DNA from: Bifidobacterium cebidarum
Lineage (GTDB): Bacteria; Actinomycetota; Actinomycetes; Actinomycetales; Bifidobacteriaceae
DNA length: 61,352 nucleotides
Direction: 5' to 3'
NCBI RefSeq assembly: GCF_009193305.1
Contig: NZ_WBVS01000011.1
Coordinates: forward strand, 1-61,352
Shown: positions 32,628-44,947 of the stretch, in pieces
How positions within the stretch are numbered: position 1 is the stretch's first letter
Layout of the letters: every line of letters begins with the position of its first letter
The notes under the pieces: model-generated
Databases searched by the model: none
What the model saw: the letters and a program-made list of their open reading frames with translations, nothing else
What the model was told of the DNA's origin: nothing
Position numbers and translations under genes: made by a program

Positions 32628-33860
32628 TCAGGCAAATACCCCGGAAGTCAGCTGGTTGAAAACGTCGGACTGGGCGTGACGCTCGATATAGCGTTCGAAA
32701 GCGATATCGAACGCCTGACCGAGATCTTCAATCAGGTCGACGGCGTCTTCAATGCCGATGGACAGACGAACCAGTTCATCGGTGATGCCGACCTTGAGAC
32801 GCTCTTCACGAGGCAGTTCGAAATGCGTCATGCGACACGGTAGTTCGGCGAGGCTCTCCACCGCGCCCAGCGATACCGCAAGACGAAACACGTGCAGGTT
32901 GTTGAGCACATCCGCAGGGTCCACGCCGGGCACCACTTCAAAGCTCAGCACACCGCCCGCGCCTTTCAGACCCTTGGCGGCAAGGCGCTGGTCGCCCGCG
33001 CCGGGCAGACCCGGGTAATGCACGCATTTAACAAGCGGATGGGCAAGCAGGTAGCGGCCCACGGCGAGCGCATTCTCCTGCTGACGATCCATACGCAGTG
33101 CCAGCGTCTGGATGCCGCGACGAACCGCATCGCATTCGGCCGGTGCCAGAACACCGCCCAAACGGTTTTGCGCGAAGTAGATGCGGTTGGCCACATCCTC
33201 GCTGGAGGCCACCACCAGACCGGCGTTCACATCGGAATGCCCGGCCAAATACTTGGTGGCGGAGTGAATCACCACATCGGCACCGAGCTGCAGCGGCTTT
33301 TGCAGGTATGGGGTCACGAACGTGTTGTCCACGATGGCGAGCGCACCGAAACGGTGGGCCACTGCTGCAATGCCGCGCACGTCATTGACCTTGAGCAGCG
33401 GGTTGGTGATGGTTTCGAAGTAGACGGCTTGCGCTGGCGCGATGCCGTTCGCGGGATCGCCCTGCACGGCAGCCGTGAGAGCGGTCAGGTCCTGGGTGTC
33501 GATGGAGACGACTTTGAGACCCCAGCGGGTAAAGAATTCATTGAACTGCGAGTAGGAGCCGCCATAGATGTTGTCTCCCACCACGATGCGGTCGCCCGGT
33601 TTGAAGATGGACAGCACGGCATGAATCGCAGCCAGGCCGGAAGCGAACGCGAAACCACGCGCGCCTTCCTCAAGCTGGGCGATCTGGCGTTCCAGAAAGT
33701 CACGGGTCGGGTTGCCGCTGCGCGCGTAATCGTAGCGGGGCATCGCGTCGACCCTCTCGAAGGCATATGTCGTTGAGTTGTAGATCGGCGGGTTCACGGC
33801 TCCGGTGTTGTTGTCGTCAACCGGCAGTCCGTGGACGAGCTGAGTGTTGAACCTGGTCAT
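32628..33860 (-). CDS. metB: Cystathionine gamma-synthase/gamma-lyase family PLP enzyme, copy 2
   Basis: A 410-residue paralog of the gene at 26258-27487. It keeps FNTQLVHGLPV, YDYARSGNPTRDFLE, FASGLAAIHAVLSIFKPGDRIV, VDNTFVTPYLQKPLQLGADVVIHSATKYLAGHSDV (PLP lysine) and LSIGIEDAVDLIEDLG. Differences cluster in the middle (IDTQDLTALTAAVQGDPANG) and at the C-terminal tail. AAGGGGG precedes the start, and a sulfur-regulon motif lies 110 bases upstream. One copy may be the gamma-synthase and the other a lyase; this cannot be decided here. Symbol provisional. Confidence 0.85.
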   Translation of the reverse strand: MTRFNTQLVHGLPVDDNNTGAVNPPIYNSTTYAFERVDAMPRYDYARSGNPTRDFLERQIAQLEEGARGFAFASGLAAIHAVLSIFKPGDRIVVGDNIYGGSYSQFNEFFTRWGLKVVSIDTQDLTALTAAVQGDPANGIAPAQAVYFETITNPLLKVNDVRGIAAVAHRFGALAIVDNTFVTPYLQKPLQLGADVVIHSATKYLAGHSDVNAGLVVASSEDVANRIYFAQNRLGGVLAPAECDAVRRGIQTLALRMDRQQENALAVGRYLLAHPLVKCVHYPGLPGAGDQRLAAKGLKGAGGVLSFEVVPGVDPADVLNNLHVFRLAVSLGAVESLAELPCRMTHFELPREERLKVGITDELVRLSIGIEDAVDLIEDLGQAFDIAFERYIERHAQSDVFNQLTSGVFA

Positions 33861-33969
33861 TGCGCACCCCCTTTAAGTGTTTCGTAGCGCGAGCCATTGC
33901 GTAGGGCCGTTCCCCACGCGGCACGATTACGACGATAACGCGGCAAGCCCGCAATGTCACCGGCGTGGC

Positions 33970-33985
33970 TATATAGGTTGCTTAT
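33970..33985 (-). promoter_or_regulatory. Sulfur-regulon motif upstream of cystathionine synthase copy 2
   Basis: ATAAGC AACCTA TATA on the minus strand, an exact match, 110 bases upstream of the start. It is followed by GCCACGCCGG, a flank it shares with the site before the cystine-type ABC operon (TATAGCCACGCCG in both). Confidence 0.62.
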
Positions 33986-34068
33986 AGATGGTTATGCGCA
34001 CTCCCGCTCAGGCCTGTGCGCTGCGCGGATTTGAGCCGATAGCTTGCTCGGTGACTACACTGTGAGGC

Positions 34069-34719
34069 ATGAAGATATCCAAGGCGCTGACCCGGCTCAA
34101 GGGCTCTGAATCCTCCCCCGTGTTCCTGCTGCTGCATGGCTGGGGTTCCAATGAATACGATCTGCCTGACCTGCTGAACTACTGCGGTGCCGGCTCGGCT
34201 GACTATGCGAGCCTTCAGGCTCCCATCGCCTATGGCATGGGATACACATGGTTCGGCGACTGGGCGCACGAAGGTGTGCCGGAGGGCGCTTCGCTCGAAC
34301 GTCAAGCGCTCGAAGCCGCTCAGGCCATCGACGCCTGGGTCAGTGACAACATTCCTGCGGACCGTCCTGTAGTGACGATGGGATTTTCGCAAGGCGGCCT
34401 ATTGGCCTGCCATATGCTGCGATTCAATCCTGAACGATATGCGGCTGCGGTTTCCTGCTCAGGCTGGCTCGCTCCCGGCGCGATGCCGGGTGACGCGGAG
34501 CTGAAGACTTTGCAACGCCCGGTGTTCTATGGCCACGGTGCGGTTGATGACATCTTCCCCGCCGCCGACGTGCAGGCCATGAGCGCTTTCTGGGCTGAGC
34601 ACAGCGCACTCACCGAACAAATCTATCCCGGCATGGCGCATTCCATCAATATGCCGGAAATGCGCGATATTCAGCGGTTCCTGGAATCGAATGATTTCGT
34701 ACGGCCGCAAATCTGGTAG
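34069..34719 (+). CDS. Alpha/beta hydrolase (phospholipase/carboxylesterase family)
   Basis: A 216-residue serine hydrolase. The oxyanion segment LLLHGWGSNEYDL lies near residue 20, nucleophile elbow MGFSQGG near 104, and the catalytic Asp and His in GHGAVDDIFPAADV and PGMAHSINMPE. It matches small cytosolic esterases such as YpfH/EstB. There is hardly any room for a ribosome binding site; TACACT at 34056-34061 ends 7 bases before the ATG, so the mRNA may be leaderless. It converges on the GTPase gene, with a 1-bp gap between stops. Substrate unknown. Confidence 0.87.
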   Translation: MKISKALTRLKGSESSPVFLLLHGWGSNEYDLPDLLNYCGAGSADYASLQAPIAYGMGYTWFGDWAHEGVPEGASLERQALEAAQAIDAWVSDNIPADRPVVTMGFSQGGLLACHMLRFNPERYAAAVSCSGWLAPGAMPGDAELKTLQRPVFYGHGAVDDIFPAADVQAMSAFWAEHSALTEQIYPGMAHSINMPEMRDIQRFLESNDFVRPQIW

Positions 34720-34720
34720 G

Positions 34721-36910
34721 TCAGCTCGCGTAGTCGAGGTGTTTGAACTCGGGCACCTTGTACCATTTGACCGGATAGCCGGCACCATGCGCGCAGAAAA
34801 CCGAATCCGGGGTGTTCTCCAAATCTGATTCCGGGTCATACCCGGCTGCGCGAATCACCTGATCCTCGTTATGGCATGGCCGGTATCCACCGAATGTGGC
34901 GGAGAATCGGCCACGGCCATGCGTGTACTGGCTGACCTCCATCGCATAGTCACGCATTTCGGATACCGGAGCAGAACCGGTGATCACCGCGTACTCGCCA
35001 TCGTCGGCAGGCGGGTCGAACGTGCCGGCCATCCGTTGAATGTCGCTCATCGCGCGACCGATCATGTCGCTCGGCACCTCAAGCCTGAACCGATACCACG
35101 GCTCCAGAATCCGGCAATTGCCAGGCTCGCTCGTATCGGGACGTTCGTCAACCGGCGTTTGCGGATGACCGTCGACTCCGGCATGCGCCTCCATAAGGCC
35201 CTGACGAATCGCCCGGTATGTGGCTTGGCGGAAATCACCGCCCTCGGTGTGCTTCAAATGTGCTTTGCCGGCCACCAAGGTCATCGTGATATCGGTCAGC
35301 GGCGCGCCGATCAGCACACCCAGATGCTCCCGTTCGGTCAGATGGGTGAGAACCAGTCGCTGCCAATTGCGATCCAAATCGTTTTCGGACATCGCCGAGG
35401 CGACGCGCACACCACTGCCCGGCTCACCGGGTTCAAGGAGAATATGCGCTTCGGCATAATGGCGAAGCGGCTCAAAATGGCCAACGCCTTCAATCGGCTC
35501 GGCAATCGTCTCCCTGTAGAGAATCGAACCGGTGCCAAACGACACATCCAAGCCGAATCGTTCAGCCAAGGTCTGTTGGATGATCTCCAGTTGCACCGCG
35601 CCCATCAACTGCACATGGATTTCCTGCAAACGTTCCACCCAGACCACATGCAGCAGTGGATCCTCATCCTCCAATTCACGCAGGGCGGCAAGCACCTTAT
35701 GCAGGGTCAGATCATCGAATTGCGGACGTGGAACTGCGGCTTCGTTCGCAGACGCCTTCTGCGACTCGCCAGCATCCTCAGATGCATCTTCAGCCGTGGT
35801 GGTATCACGCACTCCCGCACCGGTGCCGGCTGATGCTTCAGCACCTGCCGGCAATACCGTGTAGGTGAGCACCGGCTGCAATGCAGGAGCCCCTGCATCC
35901 GGCTCTGCTCCGAGCCCTGCACCAGGAAAGGTCTGGGTCAATCCGGTTACCGCGCATACCCCACCAGCCGGCACTTCGGTCACGGTCTCAAATTTGGCAC
36001 CGTTATAGACACGAACCTGATCGATTTTCTCGCTCCACTGCTGCGTTTCCGGGTCCGCGGCCGAAGCAGAAGCGTTACCATGCACCACTTCCTTGGCTTT
36101 GAGCACACCACCGGTTACTCGCAGCCATGTCATGCGATTGTGCTGACCATCGTGCGCGATCTTGAAGACTTTTGCGCCAAATGTCTCGGGCCAGACACGT
36201 TCGCGGGTGAACAGCTCCATGCCGTCGAGGAATTCCTCTACTCCGTCCAGCTTCAATGCCGAACCGAAATACGCAGGGAACAGCTCGCGCGCCTGAATCA
36301 TACGGCCAACCCGATCAACAGTCAGCTCCCCATGGTCTAGATACTCGTTCATCGCTTGTTCATCAAGTGTGGCGATATCCTCGGCATCATCGCCGAAATC
36401 CACAGCACTCGTTGCATCAACATTGGCGGGGTCCTTGATGCACGGGAATGGGGATACCGCGTCGCTGAGGCGTTTGCGCAGTTGGGCAAGCACCGCTTCC
36501 CTATCGAAGCCTGCGGCATCGCATTTATTGACGAAGATGAATGTCGGCACATGATAGCGGGCCAGCAAGCGCCACAATGTCCCCGTATGGCCTTGCACGC
36601 CATCGGTGCCGGATACGACCAGGATCGCGTAATCCAGCACATTCAACACTCGCTCGGTTTCCGCGGCGAAATCCACGTGGCCTGGCGTATCCAGCAACGT
36701 GAGTTTCAGGTCGCCATGCTCCACCAATGCCTGATGGGCGAAAATCGTGATGCCTCGGGCCTTTTCCAGCGCATTCGTATCCAGGAACGCGTCACCATGG
36801 TCCACGCGGCCGAGCTTGCGAATCTCACCGGATCGATACAGCAGCGCTTCGGACAACGTGGTCTTGCCGGCGTCCACATGTGCCACAATGCCCGCTACGA
36901 TCCGCTTCAT
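34721..36910 (-). CDS. EF-G-like translation factor GTPase (ribosomal protection protein family)
   Basis: A 729-residue translational GTPase. G1 AHVDAGKTT (residues 10-18), G2 RGIT, G3 DTPGHVDF, G4 NKCD, then domain II-V architecture and a C-terminal GRGRFSATFGGYRPC. This is the pattern of the TetM/TetW family, but it is about 90 residues longer than those, mainly through a low-complexity Ala/Glu/Ser-rich insert at about 356-398. Sequence divergence and chromosomal context argue against a mobile tetracycline-resistance gene. The start at 36910 has AGGGAG just before it with unusually short spacing. Ribosome-bound role likely; resistance not claimed. Confidence 0.87.
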   Translation of the reverse strand: MKRIVAGIVAHVDAGKTTLSEALLYRSGEIRKLGRVDHGDAFLDTNALEKARGITIFAHQALVEHGDLKLTLLDTPGHVDFAAETERVLNVLDYAILVVSGTDGVQGHTGTLWRLLARYHVPTFIFVNKCDAAGFDREAVLAQLRKRLSDAVSPFPCIKDPANVDATSAVDFGDDAEDIATLDEQAMNEYLDHGELTVDRVGRMIQARELFPAYFGSALKLDGVEEFLDGMELFTRERVWPETFGAKVFKIAHDGQHNRMTWLRVTGGVLKAKEVVHGNASASAADPETQQWSEKIDQVRVYNGAKFETVTEVPAGGVCAVTGLTQTFPGAGLGAEPDAGAPALQPVLTYTVLPAGAEASAGTGAGVRDTTTAEDASEDAGESQKASANEAAVPRPQFDDLTLHKVLAALRELEDEDPLLHVVWVERLQEIHVQLMGAVQLEIIQQTLAERFGLDVSFGTGSILYRETIAEPIEGVGHFEPLRHYAEAHILLEPGEPGSGVRVASAMSENDLDRNWQRLVLTHLTEREHLGVLIGAPLTDITMTLVAGKAHLKHTEGGDFRQATYRAIRQGLMEAHAGVDGHPQTPVDERPDTSEPGNCRILEPWYRFRLEVPSDMIGRAMSDIQRMAGTFDPPADDGEYAVITGSAPVSEMRDYAMEVSQYTHGRGRFSATFGGYRPCHNEDQVIRAAGYDPESDLENTPDSVFCAHGAGYPVKWYKVPEFKHLDYAS

Positions 36911-37152
36911 ACTCCCTGCTTTCCGACCAGCTTTCGCCCGCCTCAACCCACACCAATATATACGATGGCGTCGCTCACGAACGCAAGACGAACCCGAACG
37001 TATCGTTTCCATGAATTCACGGAGATTATCGCTCCGAATCGCTTGTCATGGTCTGTTGGAATTTGTTGACGGTGATAGGCTTTGTGTACACGTTCGCCTG
37101 TGGGGAGTCCAGTGTTGGGCTAAGGCGAATGGTGAGAGAAAGGACTCACAGC

Positions 37153-38511
37153 ATGAGCGACGAACACACCAACGACGAAGTTCAAGGCAACGGGCAAATA
37201 CCATTTGACCAGCCCTCCACTCCGGCACCTGATACTCAGCCGGCCAATGAACCAGCACAGCCCTCTGCGCCAAATCAGCAATTCCCTACACAGCCGTTAC
37301 CAAACCAGCCGCAGCCTTGGCAGCAGCCTGTTCAAGGTCAACCACAACCTTGGCAACAGACCCCGGCACCCTGGCAGCAGTCCATCCCGAACCAGCCAGG
37401 CCAAGCCAACTATCCGCAGTTCAGTCAACAACCAGGTCAGCCATACTTGTATCCGCAACAACCCGCTCAGGGGCAGCCCGGGCAACCAGCACCCTGGCAA
37501 CAAGTACCTGGTCAGCATCAATTTGCGCCGAACACGCCACAGGGTCAACCCGGGCAGCAGTTTGCCGGGCAGAATGCCCCAGCATGGCAACAGCCTATGC
37601 CAGCTCGTCCTGGAGCACCGGTGCCTCCAGGCCAACCGGTTCCCGGATATCCACAGCAACCCGGTATGCCGGCACCGAACAAGAAGCTGTCGCACAAAGC
37701 CCTTATCGGCATCATCGTCGGCGCTATTGCCGCTGTTATTGCCATCATTCTTATCGTGGTATTTGTGGTGAAGCCAGGATCGTTGGCTCAGGACGATTAC
37801 ATTGATGCGCACAAGCAAACCACTGAGATGTACACGAAGTACAGCAGGGTTTCCTCCAGCCTGGTGAACGCCATGTCTACGGCATACAGTTCCACATCCA
37901 AGTTCACCAAGGATGACGCGTCCAAGATCAAAACCAAGGTGAAGGCATTCGATGACGCCAACGCCCAGTTCGCTCAGATGAAGGCCTACCAGAAGGACGA
38001 GGATGTCAAGCAGGCGTTCGACAAGTATCAGACCAAGGCGAAGAAGTTCTCCACGTGGGCGAATAATCTTGCCGACACCGCCGTGCCGATGAGCGAGGCC
38101 ACGCAAGCTTGCGATCAGGCGCCTTCCTCCTCCTTGTATGACAGTGATTTCTACACCTCGTACGATACGTATATCTCCGATTGCACCGCCGCCTTGGATA
38201 AGCTCACTGATTCCAAGGTGAGCGGTATTCCGGAATATGCGAAGTCGCTCAAGGACTATCTGACCTCGGTTAGCGACATTCTCAAGCAAATGCAGGCATT
38301 GGGGAACCCGGATACCATCGAATACGGTACCAACGCGTACACCCAGATGTCTGACCTGATCGACAAGTTCTATGAGGTGCAGTTCCCGTATGACGCGTCG
38401 ACCAAGCTCAGCGATGAGTTCAGGGATGCCGAAGAGAACGCGGATCCGTCCAAGGAGCTGAATGATCTGACCGACAAACTGCAAGACATCATCACCGAAC
38501 GGGCGAAGTAG
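37153..38511 (+). CDS. Pro/Gln-rich membrane-anchored protein of unknown function
   Basis: A 452-residue protein. Residues about 1-175 are extremely rich in Pro and Gln with repeats such as QPWQQ, GQPGQ and PAPWQQ; this region is predicted to be disordered and cytoplasmic. One membrane helix follows (ALIGIIVGAIAAVIAIILIVVFVV, about 195-220), then a roughly 230-residue Lys/Asp/Ser-rich outer domain with helical heptads and one Cys pair (ACDQAP...SDCTAAL). The topology resembles actinobacterial cell-surface proteins that bear Pro-rich cytosolic tails. AAAGGAC precedes the start at 37153. No enzymatic motif was recognised. Confidence 0.8.
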   Translation: MSDEHTNDEVQGNGQIPFDQPSTPAPDTQPANEPAQPSAPNQQFPTQPLPNQPQPWQQPVQGQPQPWQQTPAPWQQSIPNQPGQANYPQFSQQPGQPYLYPQQPAQGQPGQPAPWQQVPGQHQFAPNTPQGQPGQQFAGQNAPAWQQPMPARPGAPVPPGQPVPGYPQQPGMPAPNKKLSHKALIGIIVGAIAAVIAIILIVVFVVKPGSLAQDDYIDAHKQTTEMYTKYSRVSSSLVNAMSTAYSSTSKFTKDDASKIKTKVKAFDDANAQFAQMKAYQKDEDVKQAFDKYQTKAKKFSTWANNLADTAVPMSEATQACDQAPSSSLYDSDFYTSYDTYISDCTAALDKLTDSKVSGIPEYAKSLKDYLTSVSDILKQMQALGNPDTIEYGTNAYTQMSDLIDKFYEVQFPYDASTKLSDEFRDAEENADPSKELNDLTDKLQDIITERAK

Positions 38512-38688
38512 TCTCGCATCTAATCCGGCCCTATCGCCCGACCCCGTTGGCGTGCGTTCCGCTGATTCTTCGGCATGACACCACCACACCAGCGGGGTCG
38601 TACCATGTCGATTCCGCTACAATAACCATGCGAGCATGCACAACAATGCCGAACAATGCTGAATGTTGAAGCACCATGAGGAGCAATC

Positions 38689-39393
38689 GTGACTAATTCC
38701 GGTATTACCGTTTTCGGAAGACCCTCTCAAACGCAGGCGGCGTATGAGGTTCCATCCGAGCCGGATGCATTAGGCTTCCCTCGTAACTATGTGACGCTTG
38801 ATTTGGAGACCACCGGCTTCTACCCGAATCGGTGTGCGATTACGGAAATCGGTGCCGTTCGTGTGCGTGACGGGCATATTGTCGACCAGTTCCAGGAGTT
38901 GGTGAATCCACTTCGTCCGATTCCGCGGCAAATCACGGCCTTGACCGGTATCAGTGATGCGATGGTGGCGGATTTGGATCCGATTGATGACGTGCTCCCC
39001 CGCTTCATCAGTTGGCTGGCTGATACGCAGGCGGATTCCATTGCCGAGCCCATCGTGGGTCATAATGTCAGCTTTGATTTGCGCTTTCTCGACTACAACA
39101 CCCGTCATATTGCCGGCGTGCCTTTTGCATGCATGGATTATGACACCATGCAGATCAGCCGTGTGCTCTTCCCTGCGCATAAGCATCATCGCTTGGCTGA
39201 TCTTATCGTGCGTTTTGGCATTGCGGAAAACGAGGAGCACCGTGCGCTGAGCGATGCCATCCAAACCCAGGAATGCCTCGAATGGATGCATCAGTACACC
39301 GCTGAACACTGCGACGCCGCAGCCATCGACTGGCGTTCGGTGCCGGCGAAAACCAGCACCGAAATCATCCATCAGCAGCTTATACTGCGTTAA
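38689..39393 (+). CDS. DEDDh 3'-5' exonuclease (DNA polymerase III epsilon-like)
   Basis: A 234-residue exonuclease. ExoI VTLDLETTGFYPNRCAITEIGAV near residue 31, ExoII GHNVSFDLRFLDYN near 122, and ExoIII EEHRALSDAIQT near 183 give the full DEDDh set. The start is a GTG after GAGGAG. It lacks other domains, so it is a stand-alone proofreading-type nuclease or DinG/RNase T relative. It is monocistronic with its own terminator. Confidence 0.9.
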   Translation: MTNSGITVFGRPSQTQAAYEVPSEPDALGFPRNYVTLDLETTGFYPNRCAITEIGAVRVRDGHIVDQFQELVNPLRPIPRQITALTGISDAMVADLDPIDDVLPRFISWLADTQADSIAEPIVGHNVSFDLRFLDYNTRHIAGVPFACMDYDTMQISRVLFPAHKHHRLADLIVRFGIAENEEHRALSDAIQTQECLEWMHQYTAEHCDAAAIDWRSVPAKTSTEIIHQQLILR

Positions 39394-39410
39394 TCGTCTT
39401 CCAATACGAA

Positions 39411-39440
39411 GGAAGCCCCTGCGCATATCGAGGGGCTTCC
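39411..39440 (+). terminator. Terminator after the exonuclease gene
   Basis: GGAAGCCCCT (39411-39420) pairs with AGGGGCTTCC (39431-39440), a perfect 10-bp stem with a 10-nt loop, 17 bases after the stop. T run weak (TATCG). Confidence 0.7.
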
Positions 39441-39513
39441 TATCGAAGCATTGATTGCTTGGCAGACCGCTGATGTGTGCAACCGCGTCCAGCGGTGCTA
39501 CGGCTGACTGCAA

Positions 39514-39837
39514 TCAGCCGCGTTTGGCGACCAGCTTTTCGGCATCCGCAGTTAGCGATTCCATAATGGCATGCTGTGCGTTTTTCACATATTCAAAGCC
39601 ACCGGCATCCGCAAACGCCTTTTTGGCTTGCGGGTCATAGGAAGCGGCTTTGGTGACGTGCGCGATGGCCACCAGCACGTTCGGCCATTGCGAGTCGGGC
39701 GCGTCATTGCCGAGTTCGGAGTAGAAACGAATGGTTTCCACATCATTGGGGTTGGCACCATTGCCTGGAGCGGACTTCAGAGCTTCAACGATGCCAGCCA
39801 GATATTGCTTCATTGGATATTTGGTTGGAATGCTCAT
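39514..39837 (-). CDS. Conserved-looking hypothetical protein, 107 residues
   Basis: I do not recognise the family. The 107-residue product is predicted soluble and mixed alpha-helical, with SAPGNGANPNDVETIRFYSELG near the N-terminus and helices rich in Ala and Lys (AYDPQAKKAFADAGGFEYVKNAQHAIMESL-like) after that. No cysteine, membrane helix or signal. The ribosome binding site is weak, and an alternative ATG lies eight codons on (MKQYLAG). It is downstream of gmk on the same strand and may be read through from it. Codon use looks typical of neighbours. Confidence 0.6.
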   Translation of the reverse strand: MSIPTKYPMKQYLAGIVEALKSAPGNGANPNDVETIRFYSELGNDAPDSQWPNVLVAIAHVTKAASYDPQAKKAFADAGGFEYVKNAQHAIMESLTADAEKLVAKRG

Positions 39838-39913
39838 ACTTCATACGGTAGGAGCATTCCAACGATTTGTTAAGCGGGAACCGCCGATAATTGAACGGTT
39901 ATATTCTGTGCGA

Positions 39914-40504
39914 TTATAGGCCGTATTCCTTGGCGATGACATGCCAAAGGTCTTCGGCTGCCTGATCAACGGTGTTGTTGACGATGGTGACGTCGAATTC
40001 GCCTTCCGCAGCCAGTTCCACCTTCGCGGTCTCCAATCGGCGAGCCTGCTGCTCGGGGGTTTCGGTACCACGGCCGATAAGGCGACGCTTCAGCTCTTCG
40101 AAGCTCGGCGGCGCAATGAACACGTACACCACTTCGAGGCCGAGTTCAGTGGCACGCTGCTTGACGCGACGTGCACCCTGCAGATCGATTTCGAGAATCG
40201 TCGGCACACCCTGGGCCAGATGCTCCTCCACCGGCTTGAGCAGGGTGCCATAGTGAGCCATGCCGTGCACTACAGCGGTCTCCAAGAATTCACCGGCCTG
40301 CTCCTTGGCCAGGAATTCATCTTCCGTGAGGAACCAATAATTGACGCCATTGACCTCACCCGGGCGGGGCTGACGGGTGGTGGCGGAAACGGACACCCAT
40401 ACTTCAGGGTGATCGGCGCGGAGCTTCGCTTCCACGGTTCCCTTGCCCACAGCGGTCGGGCCGGTAAGCACAATCAGACGGCCTGCAGGCGTATGTTCGC
40501 TCAT
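39914..40504 (-). CDS. gmk: Guanylate kinase
   Basis: Phosphorylates GMP to GDP. The 196-residue protein has the P-loop LTGPTAVGKGTVEAKL near residue 12, VSATTRQPRPGEVNG (GMP binding) near 38, EDEFLAKEQAGEFLE, and TILEIDLQGARRVK. The P-loop Ala at GPTAVGKG is the normal variation GPSGVGK. GAGGAG precedes the start. It follows pyrF in the pyrimidine cluster after a stem-loop. Confidence 0.96.
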   Translation of the reverse strand: MSEHTPAGRLIVLTGPTAVGKGTVEAKLRADHPEVWVSVSATTRQPRPGEVNGVNYWFLTEDEFLAKEQAGEFLETAVVHGMAHYGTLLKPVEEHLAQGVPTILEIDLQGARRVKQRATELGLEVVYVFIAPPSFEELKRRLIGRGTETPEQQARRLETAKVELAAEGEFDVTIVNNTVDQAAEDLWHVIAKEYGL

Positions 40505-40539
40505 AGTTTCTCCTCAATACCAACTTGATGAATAACGAA

Positions 40540-40570
40540 ATATCGGCACTCGTATGCTGAATGCCGATAT
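40540..40570 (-). other. Stem-loop between pyrF and gmk
   Basis: ATATCGGCA (40540-40548) pairs with TGCCGATAT (40562-40570) around a 13-nt loop. It lies in the 138-bp gap between the pyrF stop and gmk start. Possibly a partial terminator; no T run on the minus strand. Confidence 0.5.
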
Positions 40571-40642
40571 ATGTGTACGTTTCCCAATCACTAGCCAAGC
40601 AGTGAATTCCTCACATGCTTACGACCGGAAGTCCTTCAGGGC

Positions 40643-41562
40643 TTACTTGGTCTGCTCGCCTTCAGCGGTGGCCTCCATCAACGCCTGGCGCACGTCAAGG
40701 GCGATGGATTCGGTGGCCTGGCTTAGGGCCGCGATATCCGGGCCGTGCGAGGCGATAAAGCGGGAGACGGTGACCAGTACGTTGCCACGGGTACCCTTGA
40801 ACACGGTCTTCAAATCCTTGGCCTCGGCACCCTGCCAGCCGTATCCCGGAGACAAAATCGGACCGGTGAACTTGGAAGGATCCACGCCGGAATCCTGCAT
40901 CCATTGACCAATGGTTGCGCCAATGATCAGGCCTACAGAGCCCATGCCGTCAATGCCGGCATTGTGCTTCTGCGCGGTGGAGGCGATGCCGTATGCCACC
41001 GTGCGGCCCTTATATTCACCGCTTTGACGAATCGACGTTTGCAGGCTCATGCCTTCGGGATTCGAGGTCAGCGATGCGATGAAGACGCCGCGACCGTTTT
41101 CCAATGCTTCGGAAATCAGTCCGTTCAATGAACGGGCGCCATAATACGGCAGCAAGGTGATGGCATCAGCCAGCATTGGTGCGCCCGGCTTGAAGTAGGC
41201 ATCGGCGATGGCGGAAATGGTGGTGGACAGGCCACCGTGCAGGCAGTCCACGATGGTGATGACGCCCATCTGACGGGCTGCATAGAGCACGCGCTCGAGC
41301 GCTTCGAATCCCTTGGATCCGTAGCGCTCGAACATGGACGATTGGAATTTCACTGCAGCCGCTCTGCCGTTGGCTGCCTGCAGCATACGCATGGAGAAGA
41401 GTTCGGCGCCTTCGGCGTCGACGTTGTACCCCCAGTCGGTGAGGAGCTTTCGATGCGGATCGATGCCTACGCATAATGGTCCGTACTTGGCCATCGAATT
41501 GCTCAATCGTAAACCGAAATCGGAACGCTGAGCTTGTAGCTCCTCGCCGCTGGTGGTAACCA

Positions 41563-41563
<1 letters not shown>
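40643..41563 (-). CDS. pyrF: Orotidine 5'-phosphate decarboxylase (actinobacterial long type)
   Basis: Makes UMP from OMP. The 306-residue protein is of the longer actinobacterial form: LCVGIDPHRKLLTDWG near residue 31, AVKFQSSMFERYGSKGFEAL with the catalytic Lys, IVDCLHGGLSTTISAIADAYF replacing the DxKxxD pattern, and ILSPGYGWQGAEA for phosphate binding. In that second motif the usual DAKRGD is read as DCLHGG, typical of this subtype variant. The ATG overlaps the carB stop by one base (TGATG), so it is coupled to carB. Confidence 0.93.
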
Positions 41564-44946
<3,383 letters not shown>

Positions 44947-44947
44947 A

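Noticed and set aside
34721..36910. Mobile tetracycline resistance gene tet(W)
   Set aside because: The protein is about 90 residues longer, clearly divergent in motifs, contains a low-complexity insert, and has no mobile flanks. It is better described as a family relative without a resistance claim.
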